In this document: positions 26,383 to 36,782 of the stretch, piece after piece | Position numbering within the stretch: position 1 is the first letter of the stretch | How the letters are laid out: each line of letters opens with the position of its first letter | NCBI RefSeq assembly: GCF_017876115.1 | Contig: NZ_JAGINO010000002.1 | Span: 248,001-312,000 of the forward strand | Source: Azospirillum picis | GTDB lineage: Bacteria > Pseudomonadota > Alphaproteobacteria > Azospirillales > Azospirillaceae | Length of the DNA: 64,000 nucleotides | Direction: 5' to 3' | Notes under the pieces: model-generated | Databases searched by the model: none | The model's input: the letters and a program-made list of their open reading frames with translations, nothing else | Told to the model about the DNA's origin: nothing | Translations under genes and position numbers: made by a program

Positions 26383-27681
26383 TCACATGAAGCCCAGCAG
26401 GCGGGGGAACCACAGGGTGATCGCCGGGACGTAGGTGATGAGGCCGAGGAAGATCAGCATCGTCAGCAGCCACGGCCACACCGCCACCGTCAGCTCGGTG
26501 ATGCCCATCTTGGTGATGCCGCTGGCGACGTACAGGTTCAGGCCGACCGGCGGATGGCACATGCCGACCTCCATGTTCACGATGATCAGGATGCCGAAAT
26601 GCACCGGGTCGATGCCGAGCTTCATGGCGACCGGGAACAGGATCGGCGCCATGATCAGGACGATCGACGACGGCTCCATGAAGTTGCCGGCGGCCAGCAG
26701 GATGATGTTCACCACCAGCAGGAAGACCCACACGCCCATGTTCTGGTCGAGGATCCAGGCCGCCATGTTCTGCGGGATCTGCTCCGACGTCATCAGGAAG
26801 GAGAAGAGCACCGCGTTGGTGATGATGTAGAGCAGCATCGCCGACATGCTGGCGCTGTCCAGCAGCACCTTCGGCACGCGCGACAGCGGCATGTCCTTGT
26901 AGATGAAGACGGCGACGACGAAGGCGTAGACCGCGGCCATCGCCGCCGCCTCGGTCGGGGTGAAGATGCCGCTGTAGATGCCACCCATGACGACGATGAT
27001 CAGCAGCAGGCCCCAGAAGCTCTCGCGCAGGGCGTGCAGGCGCTGGCGCAAGCTGGCCTTGGGCAGGCGCGGATAGCCGAACTTGCGGGCGCGGAACCAG
27101 GTGGTGAAGCCGAGGAAGCAGGCCAGCAGGATGCCCGGCACCACGCCGGCGATGAACATCTGGCCGATCGAGGCGGCCTGCGGATGGCCGGTGGTGGCGA
27201 CGCAGTACATCACCATCACGATCGACGGCGGGATCAGGATGCCGAGCGCGCCCGAGGTGGTGATGATGCCGGCGCCGAAATTCTTCGGGAACCCCTGCGC
27301 CACCATCGCCGGCAGGATGATCGAGCCGATGGCGACCACCGTCGCCGGGCTGGAGCCCGACACCGCCGCGAAGAGCGCGCAGGCCATGACGCCGGCCAGC
27401 CCCAGTCCGCCATTCCAGTGGCCGACCATCGAGGTGGCGAAGTTGATCATGCGGCGGGCGACACCGCCATGGGTCAGGAAGTTGCCGGCCAGGATGAAGA
27501 ACGGGATCGCCATGATCTCGAACTTCTCGATGCCGGTGAACAGCTTCAGGGCGACGGCGTCGATCGGCACGTCGGTCATGAAGAACAGGAAGGACAGAAC
27601 CGTCAGGCCGAGCGAGATCGAGATCGGCATGCCGGTGAGCATGAGGGCCAGCAGGAGCCCGAAGATGATGGCGGCGTTCAT
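26383..27681 (-). CDS. dctM: TRAP transporter large permease DctM
   Basis: This 432-residue membrane protein has about 11-13 helices and is the transport subunit of a tripartite ATP-independent transporter driven by the sodium or proton gradient. Family segments are IFGLLLALMLTGMPISISLG, FFILAGNFLTHGGVARRMIN, ALFAAVSGSSPATVVAIGSI, LGILIPPSIVMVMYCVATTG, and EVGMCHPPVGLNLYVASGIT near the C terminus. Its ATG overlaps the dctQ stop as ATGA. It is the last gene of dctPQM. Confidence 0.95.
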   Translation of the reverse strand: MNAAIIFGLLLALMLTGMPISISLGLTVLSFLFFMTDVPIDAVALKLFTGIEKFEIMAIPFFILAGNFLTHGGVARRMINFATSMVGHWNGGLGLAGVMACALFAAVSGSSPATVVAIGSIILPAMVAQGFPKNFGAGIITTSGALGILIPPSIVMVMYCVATTGHPQAASIGQMFIAGVVPGILLACFLGFTTWFRARKFGYPRLPKASLRQRLHALRESFWGLLLIIVVMGGIYSGIFTPTEAAAMAAVYAFVVAVFIYKDMPLSRVPKVLLDSASMSAMLLYIITNAVLFSFLMTSEQIPQNMAAWILDQNMGVWVFLLVVNIILLAAGNFMEPSSIVLIMAPILFPVAMKLGIDPVHFGILIIVNMEVGMCHPPVGLNLYVASGITKMGITELTVAVWPWLLTMLIFLGLITYVPAITLWFPRLLGFM

Positions 27682-28247
27682 GCCGGACCTCCTTCCTTGG
27701 CGGCCTCGACCGGGTCGATGCCATCGACCTGGGCATGGTCGTGATGGGGCAGTTCACCGGTGCGGACGAAGGTCCAGGCGACCTGGAGGAAGCGGAAGCA
27801 CATCAGGTAGGAGCCGAGCGGCACCGCCAGGTAGATGATCCACATCGGCCATTCCAGGTCGGCCGACACCTGGTCCGTCTCCGAGATGTGGTAGACGAAG
27901 CGGGCGCCCAGCGATCCGACGATGCCGGTGAAGAGCGCGCCGGCCCCCAGCCCGAACAGCACGAACTTGCCGCGCAGGTTCGGTTCCATCCGGTTGATGA
28001 TGACGTCGACGCCGACATGGATGCCGGTGCGCACGCCGTAGGCGGCGCCGAACTTGGCCATCCACACGAACATGTAGATGCACAGCTCCTGCGCCCAGGC
28101 GAGGTTCCAGTGCAGCACATAGTCCTGGACCACCGGGACGCCGGACAGGTAGCGATGGACGACGGCCGCGAAGATGACGAGCGTCGCCCCCGCCATGAGC
28201 GAGGCGATCAGCGCCTCCTCAAGACGGTCGAGAATTTTCATGAACAT
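27678..28247 (-). CDS. dctQ: TRAP transporter small permease DctQ
   Basis: This 189-residue protein has four membrane helices (about 11-32, 55-75, 95-118 and 140-162) and the DctQ pattern NLAWAQELCIYMFVWMAKFG followed by GVRTGIHVGVDVI. The small subunit forms the membrane complex with DctM. The ATG at 28247 was chosen over 28241 for spacing to GGAG. The stop overlaps dctM. The C-terminal tail is His/Asp-rich (GELPHHDHAQVDG). Larger than usual spacing from dctP contains a large stem-loop. Confidence 0.93.
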   Translation of the reverse strand: MFMKILDRLEEALIASLMAGATLVIFAAVVHRYLSGVPVVQDYVLHWNLAWAQELCIYMFVWMAKFGAAYGVRTGIHVGVDVIINRMEPNLRGKFVLFGLGAGALFTGIVGSLGARFVYHISETDQVSADLEWPMWIIYLAVPLGSYLMCFRFLQVAWTFVRTGELPHHDHAQVDGIDPVEAAKEGGPA

Positions 28248-28345
28248 ATCGGGGTGCTCTCCAGGTCGGCGGAGATCGTCGGGGCATGATCGTCCCCTTC
28301 CCACGGCGGAAAGGGAGGGGTGTCGCGGCCTTGCGCGGCCCCCTG

Positions 28346-28425
28346 CCCTCTCCCTGCGCGCCGCGCGCCGCGTCCGGGAAATGAACGGCCCGGAAAATGT
28401 GCGCGGCAGGCGGCGCGGGAGAGGG
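28346..28425. repeat. Imperfect inverted repeat between dctP and dctQ
   Basis: Left arm CCCTCTCCCTGCGCGCCGC (28346-28364) pairs with right arm GCGGCGCGGGAGAGGG (28410-28425). The sequence shares the CCCTCTCCC core of the other dispersed palindromes. In the dctPQM transcript it would form a hairpin after dctP and could help set a higher level of binding protein than permease. Confidence 0.5.
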
Positions 28426-28448
28426 GGTATCGGGCGTTGCCGCGCCGC

Positions 28449-29465
28449 TTACATCTTGTAGCCGGCGGCCTCGGCTTCCTTGTAGATCTCCTCGATCAGC
28501 TCCTTGCCGACGCGGGATTCGGCATCCTTGTGGACCGGCTTCAGCGCCTGCATCCAGGCCGCCCGCTCTTCCTTGGACTGCTCGTGGAACTGGGTGGTGC
28601 CGGCGGCCTTCATCTGGGCCAGCGAGGTGTCGTTCTCGGCCTGGGCGATGTCGTTGGCAAACTTGGTCGCCTCCTTCATCGCGGTTTCCAGTTGGCCGCG
28701 GACGTCCGCCGGCAGCCCTTCCCAGAACTTCTTGTTCACGATGACCGCATAGCCGAGATAGCCGTGGTTGGTCAGCGTGGCGTGCTTCTGAACCTCATGC
28801 ATCTTCTGGGTGTACATGTTCGACGGCGGATTCTCCGTGCCGTCGACGACGCCGGTCTGCAGCGCCTGGTACACTTCCGAGAAGGCCATCACCTGCGGCA
28901 GGGCGCCGAGCGCGCGCATCTGGGCGTCCAGGACCTTGGACGACTGGATGCGCATCTTCAGGCCCTTCATGTCCGCCGGCATGGTGAGCGGCTTGTTGGC
29001 GCTCATGATCTTGAAGCCGTTGTCCCAGTAGGCCAGGCCGATGATGCCCTTGCTCTCCAGCTTCTGGAACAGCTTCTTGCCGACCGGCCCTTCCGTCACC
29101 CGCTGCAGGACCACCTTGTCCGGGAAGATGTAGGGCAGGTCGAAGACCTCGAATTCCTTGGCGCCGAGCGGCCCGAACTTGGCGAGCGACGGGGCCAGCA
29201 TCTGCACGGCGCCGAGCTGCAGCGCCTCCAGCTCCTCCTTGTCCTTGTAGAGCTGGCTGTTCGGATAGACCTCGATCTTCACGCGACCGTTGGTCATCTT
29301 CTCCGCCAGTTCCCTGAACTTCTCGGCACCCTTGCCCTTCGGCGTCTCCGGCGCGACGACGTGGCTGAACTTGATGACGATCGGATCCTGGGCCTGCGCC
29401 GGCGACAGCGAGGCCGACATCAGGCAGCCGACCGCCGCGGCGCACAGGAGCTTGACGAGTTTCAT
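28449..29465 (-). CDS. dctP: TRAP transporter solute-binding protein DctP
   Basis: This 338-residue periplasmic binding protein has a Sec signal peptide (residues 1-25, ending SPAQA). The mature protein starts QDPIVIKFSHVVAPETPKGK. The ligand-pocket arginine lies in GLKMRIQSSKVLDAQMRALG, and AFSEVYQALQTGVVDGTENP is the family signature. It is closest in pattern to C4-dicarboxylate (DctP) proteins. The adjacent DctS/DctR-type regulators support malate, succinate or fumarate as ligand, but the exact substrate is inferred. It is the first gene of dctPQM and divergent from dctS. Confidence 0.94.
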   Translation of the reverse strand: MKLVKLLCAAAVGCLMSASLSPAQAQDPIVIKFSHVVAPETPKGKGAEKFRELAEKMTNGRVKIEVYPNSQLYKDKEELEALQLGAVQMLAPSLAKFGPLGAKEFEVFDLPYIFPDKVVLQRVTEGPVGKKLFQKLESKGIIGLAYWDNGFKIMSANKPLTMPADMKGLKMRIQSSKVLDAQMRALGALPQVMAFSEVYQALQTGVVDGTENPPSNMYTQKMHEVQKHATLTNHGYLGYAVIVNKKFWEGLPADVRGQLETAMKEATKFANDIAQAENDTSLAQMKAAGTTQFHEQSKEERAAWMQALKPVHKDAESRVGKELIEEIYKEAEAAGYKM

Positions 29466-29663
29466 GGGTGCGTCCCCTCTGGTGTCGTTTGTGCGTGAGG
29501 CTGAATGTTCCGCCTTTCACTTATGGCGCATTGTTCATATCCGGGCGGTTTGCGGCTATTGTGGATATCCGCAGAATCCGTCCCCTCCACCGTCACATCC
29601 ACCATCGGTTGCCGCCCCCGATCCTCCCGACACCGAACGCTTCCCGCACCCGCAGCCGCCACC

Positions 29664-31817
29664 ATGCCAGACCATCCCCCCGTCCCGACCGCCGCCTCCG
29701 CCGCCCGCACACGGCGGGCTGCCCCCCCTGTCATGCCGATCGCGGCCATGGCGCTGGTGGTTGTGCTGCTGGGCGCGTTCCTGTGGGTGCTCCACCGCAA
29801 CGAACGCGACGAGGAGGCGCTGGCGCTGATCAAGGACGCCCTGTGGGTGGAACAGAACCTCCATTTCCAGCTCACCTCCGACGAGGACAAGCTGGAGCGG
29901 CTGGCCGAGGCCCTGGGCCACGGCACCGTGGATGTGCGCCAATTCGCCGCAATGGCACGCCTGGTGGTGAACACCAACCCGGCGATCGAGCGGCTGCTGT
30001 GGCTGGATGCCGACGGCAGCACCCGCCTGGCCGAGCCGCCGCTGGCCCGGTCACCGGCCGCGCATGCGGAACCGGAGGACCCACCCGGACGGCTGCCGCG
30101 CCTCGACGCCATGCGCATCGCCGGCTCCTCCGGCCTCCGGACATTCGGCGCGCCATACCGGATCGACGCCACCGACAGTGGGTTCGACGTGGCGGTGCCG
30201 GTCTACCGGGACGGCGCGCTCTTCGGCACCCTGGTCGGCGTCTTCTCGTTCGAGCAGATGCTGACCCACCATGTGCCGTGGTGGTTCGCCCAGCGCTATC
30301 AGCTCGAGGTGGTCGACGCCACCGGGGCCGTGCTGGGAGCGAAGTCGCGCATCACCGCGCCGGGATCGATGGCGGGGCCGGCCCCCGACCCGGCACGCAG
30401 CCATGTCATCCCCTTCGATCCGCCGGGCCACGGGGTGGCGCTGGTGGCCACCGCCTATCCCAGCGACAGCAACGTCGCGCGCACCATCCTGGTGGCGGCG
30501 ATCTTCGCCCTGACCGGTTCGGCCCTGTGGAGCCTGTGGTCGCTGCGCCGCCACATCGCCGGCCGGCTGCGCGCGGAGGAGGCGCTCCGCGAGGAGCACG
30601 CCTTCCGCAAGGCGATGGAGGACAGCCTGACGGTCGGCATGCGAGCCCGAGACCTGGAGGGGCGCATCACCTACGTCAACCCGGCCTTCTGCCGGATGGT
30701 CGGGCTGGGCGAGGAGGAGCTTGTGGGCTGCGGGCCGCCGATGCCCTACTGGCTGCCGGACGAGATCGACCGCGCCGAAGCCGCGCTGAGCGACGTGCTG
30801 GCCGGGCGGGCGCCGGAGGCCGGCCTGGAGATGCGCTTCCGCCGGGCCGGCGGCGAGCGGTTCGACGCGCTGATCTACGAGGCGCCGCTGATCGACGCCA
30901 ACGGCCGGCAGACCGGCTGGATGGGCTCCGTCCTCGACATCACCGAACGCAAGCGGAGCGAGGAGCTCGCCCGGCAGCAGCAGGAGCGGCTGCAGCAGAC
31001 CTCGCGCCTGATCACCATGGGCGAGATGGCGTCGACGCTGGCCCATGAGCTGAACCAGCCGCTGTCGGCGATCGCCAGCTACTGCACCGGCTGCCTGAAC
31101 CGGTTGCGGTCGGACCGCTTCGACACCGAGGAGGTGGCGGCCGCCCTGGAGAAACTGGCGGCCCAGGCCAAGCGCGCCGGGCTGGTGGTCCGCCGCATCC
31201 ATGATTTCGTGCGCAAGCGCGATCCCAAGGTCGTGCCCTGTTCGCTCGCCGGGGTGCTGGAGGATTGCGTCGGCCTGACCGGCGCCGATGCCGACCGGCT
31301 GGGCGTGCGGGTGGAGCTCGATGCGCAGCCCGGCCTGCCTCCGGTCACCGGCGACCGCATCCTGCTGCAACAGGTGGTGCTGAACCTGATGCGCAACGGC
31401 ATTGAGGCGATGGCCCGCACGCCGAGCGCCGAGCGCCGCCTGACCGTGACCGTCCGGCGCAGCGACGGGGGGAGTTGCGAGGGGGGGATCTGCGAGGGGG
31501 GGATCTGCGAGGACGGGGGCGTCCTCCTGACGGAGATCCGCGACCGTGGCTGCGGCGTCACTCCGGAGGTCGCCGAACGCCTTTTTTCCCCTTTCTTCAC
31601 CACCAAGCGCGAAGGTATGGGAATGGGCCTCAACATCTGCCGCTCCATCGTCGAACATCACCGCGGCCGGCTTTGGTTCGAGCCGGGCACGGACGGGGGC
31701 GCCCGCTTCCTGTTCACGCTGCCGATCCACCAGTCCGCCCCCCACCCTGCCACCCACCCCGCACCGCCCCCCGACGCCCCCATCCCCGACACCGACGCCG
31801 CGGAAGCCGCCGAATGA
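29664..31817 (+). CDS. dctS: C4-dicarboxylate-sensing histidine kinase (DctS/DctB-like)
   Basis: This 717-residue sensor kinase has a first membrane helix at about 24-44, a periplasmic dCache-type sensor of about 240 residues, a second helix near 290, a PAS domain (EDSLTVGMRARDLEGRITYV to GWMGSVLDITERKR), a HisKA with GEMASTLAHELNQPLSAIAS, and a HATPase with NLMRNGIEAM, DRGCGV and GMGMGLNICRSIVE. A 15-bp tandem repeat adds Cys/Gly-rich residues between the N and G1 boxes. The ATG at 29664 gives a short n-region. It is divergent from dctPQM and overlaps dctR by ATGA. Confidence 0.9.
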   Translation: MPDHPPVPTAASAARTRRAAPPVMPIAAMALVVVLLGAFLWVLHRNERDEEALALIKDALWVEQNLHFQLTSDEDKLERLAEALGHGTVDVRQFAAMARLVVNTNPAIERLLWLDADGSTRLAEPPLARSPAAHAEPEDPPGRLPRLDAMRIAGSSGLRTFGAPYRIDATDSGFDVAVPVYRDGALFGTLVGVFSFEQMLTHHVPWWFAQRYQLEVVDATGAVLGAKSRITAPGSMAGPAPDPARSHVIPFDPPGHGVALVATAYPSDSNVARTILVAAIFALTGSALWSLWSLRRHIAGRLRAEEALREEHAFRKAMEDSLTVGMRARDLEGRITYVNPAFCRMVGLGEEELVGCGPPMPYWLPDEIDRAEAALSDVLAGRAPEAGLEMRFRRAGGERFDALIYEAPLIDANGRQTGWMGSVLDITERKRSEELARQQQERLQQTSRLITMGEMASTLAHELNQPLSAIASYCTGCLNRLRSDRFDTEEVAAALEKLAAQAKRAGLVVRRIHDFVRKRDPKVVPCSLAGVLEDCVGLTGADADRLGVRVELDAQPGLPPVTGDRILLQQVVLNLMRNGIEAMARTPSAERRLTVTVRRSDGGSCEGGICEGGICEDGGVLLTEIRDRGCGVTPEVAERLFSPFFTTKREGMGMGLNICRSIVEHHRGRLWFEPGTDGGARFLFTLPIHQSAPHPATHPAPPPDAPIPDTDAAEAAE
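31476..31520 (+). repeat. 15-bp tandem repeat inside dctS
   Basis: Two identical 15-base units (TGCGAGGGGGGGATC at 31476 and 31491) and a diverged third (31506) encode a repeated CEGGI-type motif. The reading frame is kept. Confidence 0.85.
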
Positions 31818-32410
31818 CCACGCTGCACATCATCGACGACGACGAGGCGATCCGCGACGCGCTCGGCTGGCTGTTCCAGTCGCGCAGCGTGCCGGTCGCC
31901 GGCTGGCCGTCGGCCGAGTCCTTCCTGGAGGGCTGGCGGCCGGACACCGCCGGCTGCCTGCTGCTGGACATCCGGATGGCGGGGATGAGCGGGCTGGAGC
32001 TGTTCGACCGGCTGCTGGCCAGGGGCTGCCGCATGCCGGTGATCTTCCTGACCGGCCATGGCGACGTCCCCATCGCCGTCAGCGCCCTGAAGAAGGGCGC
32101 CCGCGACTTCGTCGAGAAGCCCTTCAACGACAACGAGCTGGTCGACCGGGTGATCGAGGCGCTGGCCTTCGATGCCGAGCAGCGCGAACGCGAGGCCGGC
32201 CAGGCCGGGGTCGCAGCCCGGCTCGCCACCCTGACCCAGCGCGAGCGGCAGGTGATGGAGCTGGTCGTCGCCGGCCGCCTGAACAAGGTCATCGCCGACG
32301 AACTCGGCATCAGCATGCGCACGGTGGAGGTCCACCGCAGCCACGTGTTCGAGAAGATGCGGGTGAAGACCGCGGTGGAGCTGACCCGCCTGCTGGCCGC
32401 CACGCCCTGA
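31814..32410 (+). CDS. dctR: FixJ/NarL-family response regulator (DctR-like)
   Basis: This 198-residue regulator has a receiver domain starting TTLHIIDDDEAIRDALGWLF, with the phospho-acceptor Asp in LLLDIRMAGMSGLELFDRLL, and T and K residues in FLTGHGDVPIAV and FVEKPFND. A LuxR-type helix-turn-helix follows (LTQRERQVMELVVAGRLNKV, SMRTVEVHRSHVFEKM). The pairing of a DctS-like kinase with a FixJ-type regulator next to dctPQM matches Rhodobacter capsulatus DctS/DctR rather than the sigma-54 DctB/DctD system. It overlaps dctS by ATGA. Confidence 0.92.
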   Translation: MTTLHIIDDDEAIRDALGWLFQSRSVPVAGWPSAESFLEGWRPDTAGCLLLDIRMAGMSGLELFDRLLARGCRMPVIFLTGHGDVPIAVSALKKGARDFVEKPFNDNELVDRVIEALAFDAEQREREAGQAGVAARLATLTQRERQVMELVVAGRLNKVIADELGISMRTVEVHRSHVFEKMRVKTAVELTRLLAATP

Positions 32411-32440
32411 TCCCTTTCGTTGCCGCTGGAGCACCCCGGT

Positions 32441-34159
<1,719 letters not shown>

Positions 34160-34262
34160 GGTCCTCCGGCCGCAGCCGTCCAACACGCCCGCTCCCGTCT
34201 CCTGCGGCCGGGTGGGTCCTCTTTCCGCCGAAAGGGGGGAGAAGGCCGCGGAGGGGCCGGTC

Positions 34263-35648
34263 CTATCCCCGGCGCGGGGGACGGCCGGGCAGCGTGGCGC
34301 GCCGCAGCTTGGCGCCCGCAAGGTCGGCGCCGTCCATCTCGGCGCTGTCGAGGTTGGCTTCGGACAGGTTGGCCTGGACGAGGCAGGTTCCCACCATCAA
34401 CGCGCGGCGCAGGTCGGCCCCCATCAGGTTCGCCGCCCACGACCGCCCGGTGGGGCGCCCGGAGGGATCCTTGATCGCCGCCGGCCCAAGCCGCACCCGT
34501 GTCAGGTCGGCACCGGCGAGCCGGGCGTAGCTGAGGTTGGCGCCCGACAGGTCGGCCCCCATCAGGTTGGCGCCTTCCAGGTTGGCGCCCGACAGGTCGG
34601 TCATGATGAGGCGGGCCCCGGTCAGCGCCGCCGCCGAGAGGTCGGCGCCGCGCATCGACGCGGCGCTGAGATTGACGTTGCGCAGGTCGGCGCGGCTGAG
34701 GTCGGCCCCGTCCAGGTCGGCCCGCTGGCCGCGCTGCCCGACGCTGTCGATCCAGCGCTCGTGGTCGAAGATGGCGCGCTGGATTTCCGACCCCATGCTG
34801 TCGATGGGCCGGGGCATCTGGGCCATGTCGATCCGGGTGGCCGACAGGTCGCAGTCGGCCATGCGGGTGCCGACCATGTCGGCCTTGTCGAAGCATGTGC
34901 CGCTCAATGCCGCGCCCGACAGGTTGGCGCCGTTCAGCCGCGCCCCGGTCAGGTCGGCGCCGTTCAGCACCGCGCCCGACAGGTCGGCATTCTGCAGCAC
35001 GGCACCGCTCAGGTCGGCCTCCGACAGGTCGGCGCCGCACAGCACGGCGCCGGTCAGGTCGGTCGGGATGCCGACGTCCGCGGCCGTGCCCGCCTGCATC
35101 CGGGCGAGCGCCATCCCGTGGAGCTGGCGCGTGCCGTCGGCCTCCGCGCCGTCGCCAGTCGGGCCATCGCCAGCCGGGCCATCGCCAGTCGGGCCGTCAC
35201 CCGCGGCACCGCGGCGGGGGCCGCCGGGCTCCAGCGAACCGGCACGAAGGTCGGCCCCCTTGAGGATCGCATTGGAGAAATCCGCCGCGCGCAGGCGGGC
35301 GCCGCGCAGGTCGGTCTGCGCCAGGTTGGCGCTGCTGATGTCGGCATCGCGCAGGTCGACACCGAACAGGTCGGCCCCGGCCAGATTGGTGCCGTTGAGC
35401 CGGCCGCGGGCGAGCCGGGCACCGATGAGGCGGGCGCCGCGCAGGTCGCGCCTGGACAGGTCGACCCCCTCCAGATCGGCCATGGCGAGGTTGGCGCGGG
35501 CGCCGCCCGGCTGTCCCCGGACCCAGCGGGCATGCCGGTCCAGCACGTCGGCCAGTTGATCCGGCCGAAAGAAGGATACGGCTGAAACGGTGGTGGAGGC
35601 TGTGGACACGGGCAGGTTGACGCCGCGAAATTGATTATATCGCGACAA
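34263..35648 (-). CDS. Pentapeptide-repeat protein with two header modules
   Basis: This protein of about 461 residues is built from A(D/N)LxG pentapeptide repeats that fold as a right-handed quadrilateral helix. A helical header with H..W and R.(A/L)(D/N)L occurs twice, near residues 33-55 (VLDRHARWVRGQPGGARANL) and about 290-315 (IFDHERWIDSVGQRGQRADL), each followed by repeats. A disordered GDGPTGDG loop encoded by a 15-bp tandem repeat interrupts the first repeat block. The TTG at 35648 opens the frame without a clear ribosome binding site, so the start is uncertain. It is the paralogue of 59428-60936 but lacks the PilZ domain. Role unknown. Confidence 0.85.
   Translation of the reverse strand: MSRYNQFRGVNLPVSTASTTVSAVSFFRPDQLADVLDRHARWVRGQPGGARANLAMADLEGVDLSRRDLRGARLIGARLARGRLNGTNLAGADLFGVDLRDADISSANLAQTDLRGARLRAADFSNAILKGADLRAGSLEPGGPRRGAAGDGPTGDGPAGDGPTGDGAEADGTRQLHGMALARMQAGTAADVGIPTDLTGAVLCGADLSEADLSGAVLQNADLSGAVLNGADLTGARLNGANLSGAALSGTCFDKADMVGTRMADCDLSATRIDMAQMPRPIDSMGSEIQRAIFDHERWIDSVGQRGQRADLDGADLSRADLRNVNLSAASMRGADLSAAALTGARLIMTDLSGANLEGANLMGADLSGANLSYARLAGADLTRVRLGPAAIKDPSGRPTGRSWAANLMGADLRRALMVGTCLVQANLSEANLDSAEMDGADLAGAKLRRATLPGRPPRRG
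35148..35207 (-). repeat. 15-bp tandem repeat within the pentapeptide-repeat gene
   Basis: Units GCCRTCGCCAGYCGG start at 35148, 35163 and 35178, with a degenerate fourth at 35193. They encode the GDGPTGDGPAGDG loop. Confidence 0.8.
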
Positions 35649-36112
35649 TCATGCCGATCATTCCTTACCGAAGGCTGAAGGAATCTCCTTTTGCGTTTCC
35701 TCTTTCGGGGGATGAGGTTCGGCATTCCCGAGTCTATAGCCTTCGGCAGGGTTTGCGGCCGGTGAATGCCCCCGGGCTGCCATCGCCGCCGCCCCTCCTC
35801 ACCCGAGTCGCGGCCGTTACCGTTCTGTAATCGAACCGCCTGCGAACGGTTCGCGAACAGCTTCAGCGCGAGCTTGGCGGTTACTTGGCCGGTGTTTGGC
35901 GGAAACCCTTGGCCCGCGCAAAAAGGACAATCGATTAACTAATGGTTTCTTGACAGAAAAGGCCACAAACATCCTAAAAGTGTCCCACCTTTCGGAGTAA
36001 CGACCCGCGACACGCCCTGACCTTGGCCAGGGCACCCACCTTGGCCCTATCCAGGGAGACAGCCCGCCAAAGGCGGGCCGGAGCCTTTGGAACAACGGGA
36101 TATGAAGGAAGC
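35649..36112. other. Divergent intergenic region, pentapeptide gene to DUF882 gene
   Basis: These 464 bases hold no gene I can support. They are locally AT-richer around 35930-35990. A TTGACA at 35950-35955 with CCTAAA 17 bases later (35973-35978) is a candidate housekeeping promoter for the DUF882 gene. A 10-base palindrome GTTCGCGAAC lies at 35849-35858, and a short GCCCGCC/GGCGGGC hairpin lies at about 36063-36078 in the leader. Confidence 0.45.
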
Positions 36113-36748
36113 ATGATGAAGGAAGCGGACGCCCGGTCGATCACGACCGCACGCCCGAGCGTCGGCGGCAGCCGCGCCGCCGAATGCCGTCCTCTCGATC
36201 GCCGCACTCTTCTGCGCGCCGGGCTGGGCCTGGCGGCGGTGACCGCCACAGGGGGAACGCTGCTGACGCCGGAGCAGGCGGAGGCCGCCGCCCTGCGCGC
36301 CCCGCCCCGCCTGCTGTCGATGGTGAACCTGCACACCGGCGAGAAGCTGAGCGCCGAATACTGGGTCAAGGGCCGCTACCAGCGTGATGCCCTGAAGGCG
36401 TTCAGCCGCCTGCTGCGCGACCACCGCAACAACACCGTCCACGCTATCGACCCGAAACTGCTGGATCTGGTCCATTCGCTGAGCCGCAAGCTGGGCCGCC
36501 GCGGCCCGATCGAGATCGTGTCCGGCTACCGCTCGCCGGAATCCAATGCGATGCTGCGGGAGGCCGATCATTCCGGGGTGGCGCAGAACAGCTTCCATAT
36601 GCGGGGCATGGCGATGGACCTGCGGGTGCCCGGCCTGTCGACGCGGAACCTCCAGCGTGCGGCGCTGAGCCTGCGCGGCGGCGGTGTCGGCTACTACCCG
36701 GAAAGCAATTTCGTCCACGTCGACGTCGGCCCACTGCGCCATTGGTGA
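36113..36748 (+). CDS. Tat-exported DUF882 (YcbK-like) peptidase-fold protein
   Basis: This 211-residue protein has a twin-arginine signal (PLDRRTLLRAGLGLAAVTAT) ending around QAEAAA. The mature part is a DUF882/M15-like domain: LLSMVNLHTGEKLSAEYWVK, IEIVSGYRSPESNAMLRE, NSFHMRGMAMDLRVPG and NFVHVDVGPLRHW. The zinc-ligand pattern (H in SFHMRGMAMD, H in VHVDVG) is intact. YcbK relatives are periplasmic peptidoglycan-related proteins. The ATG at 36113 follows GAAGGAAGC. A longer frame to 36023 would put the Tat motif too far in. Confidence 0.93.
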   Translation: MMKEADARSITTARPSVGGSRAAECRPLDRRTLLRAGLGLAAVTATGGTLLTPEQAEAAALRAPPRLLSMVNLHTGEKLSAEYWVKGRYQRDALKAFSRLLRDHRNNTVHAIDPKLLDLVHSLSRKLGRRGPIEIVSGYRSPESNAMLREADHSGVAQNSFHMRGMAMDLRVPGLSTRNLQRAALSLRGGGVGYYPESNFVHVDVGPLRHW

Positions 36749-36750
36749 GC

Positions 36751-36768
36751 GGGGGCGCCAGCGCCCCC
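36751..36768. terminator. Hairpin between convergent DUF882 and DUF533 genes
   Basis: Arms GGGGGCGC and GCGCCCCC with two bases between lie directly after the DUF882 stop. It has no T-tract, so it is only a candidate bidirectional terminator. Confidence 0.4.
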
Positions 36769-36782
36769 TCCCCTCCCGCCGC

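Noticed and set aside
31476..31520. CRISPR-like repeats
   Set aside because: Tandem 15-bp units without spacers; no spaced repeat array was seen anywhere in the window.
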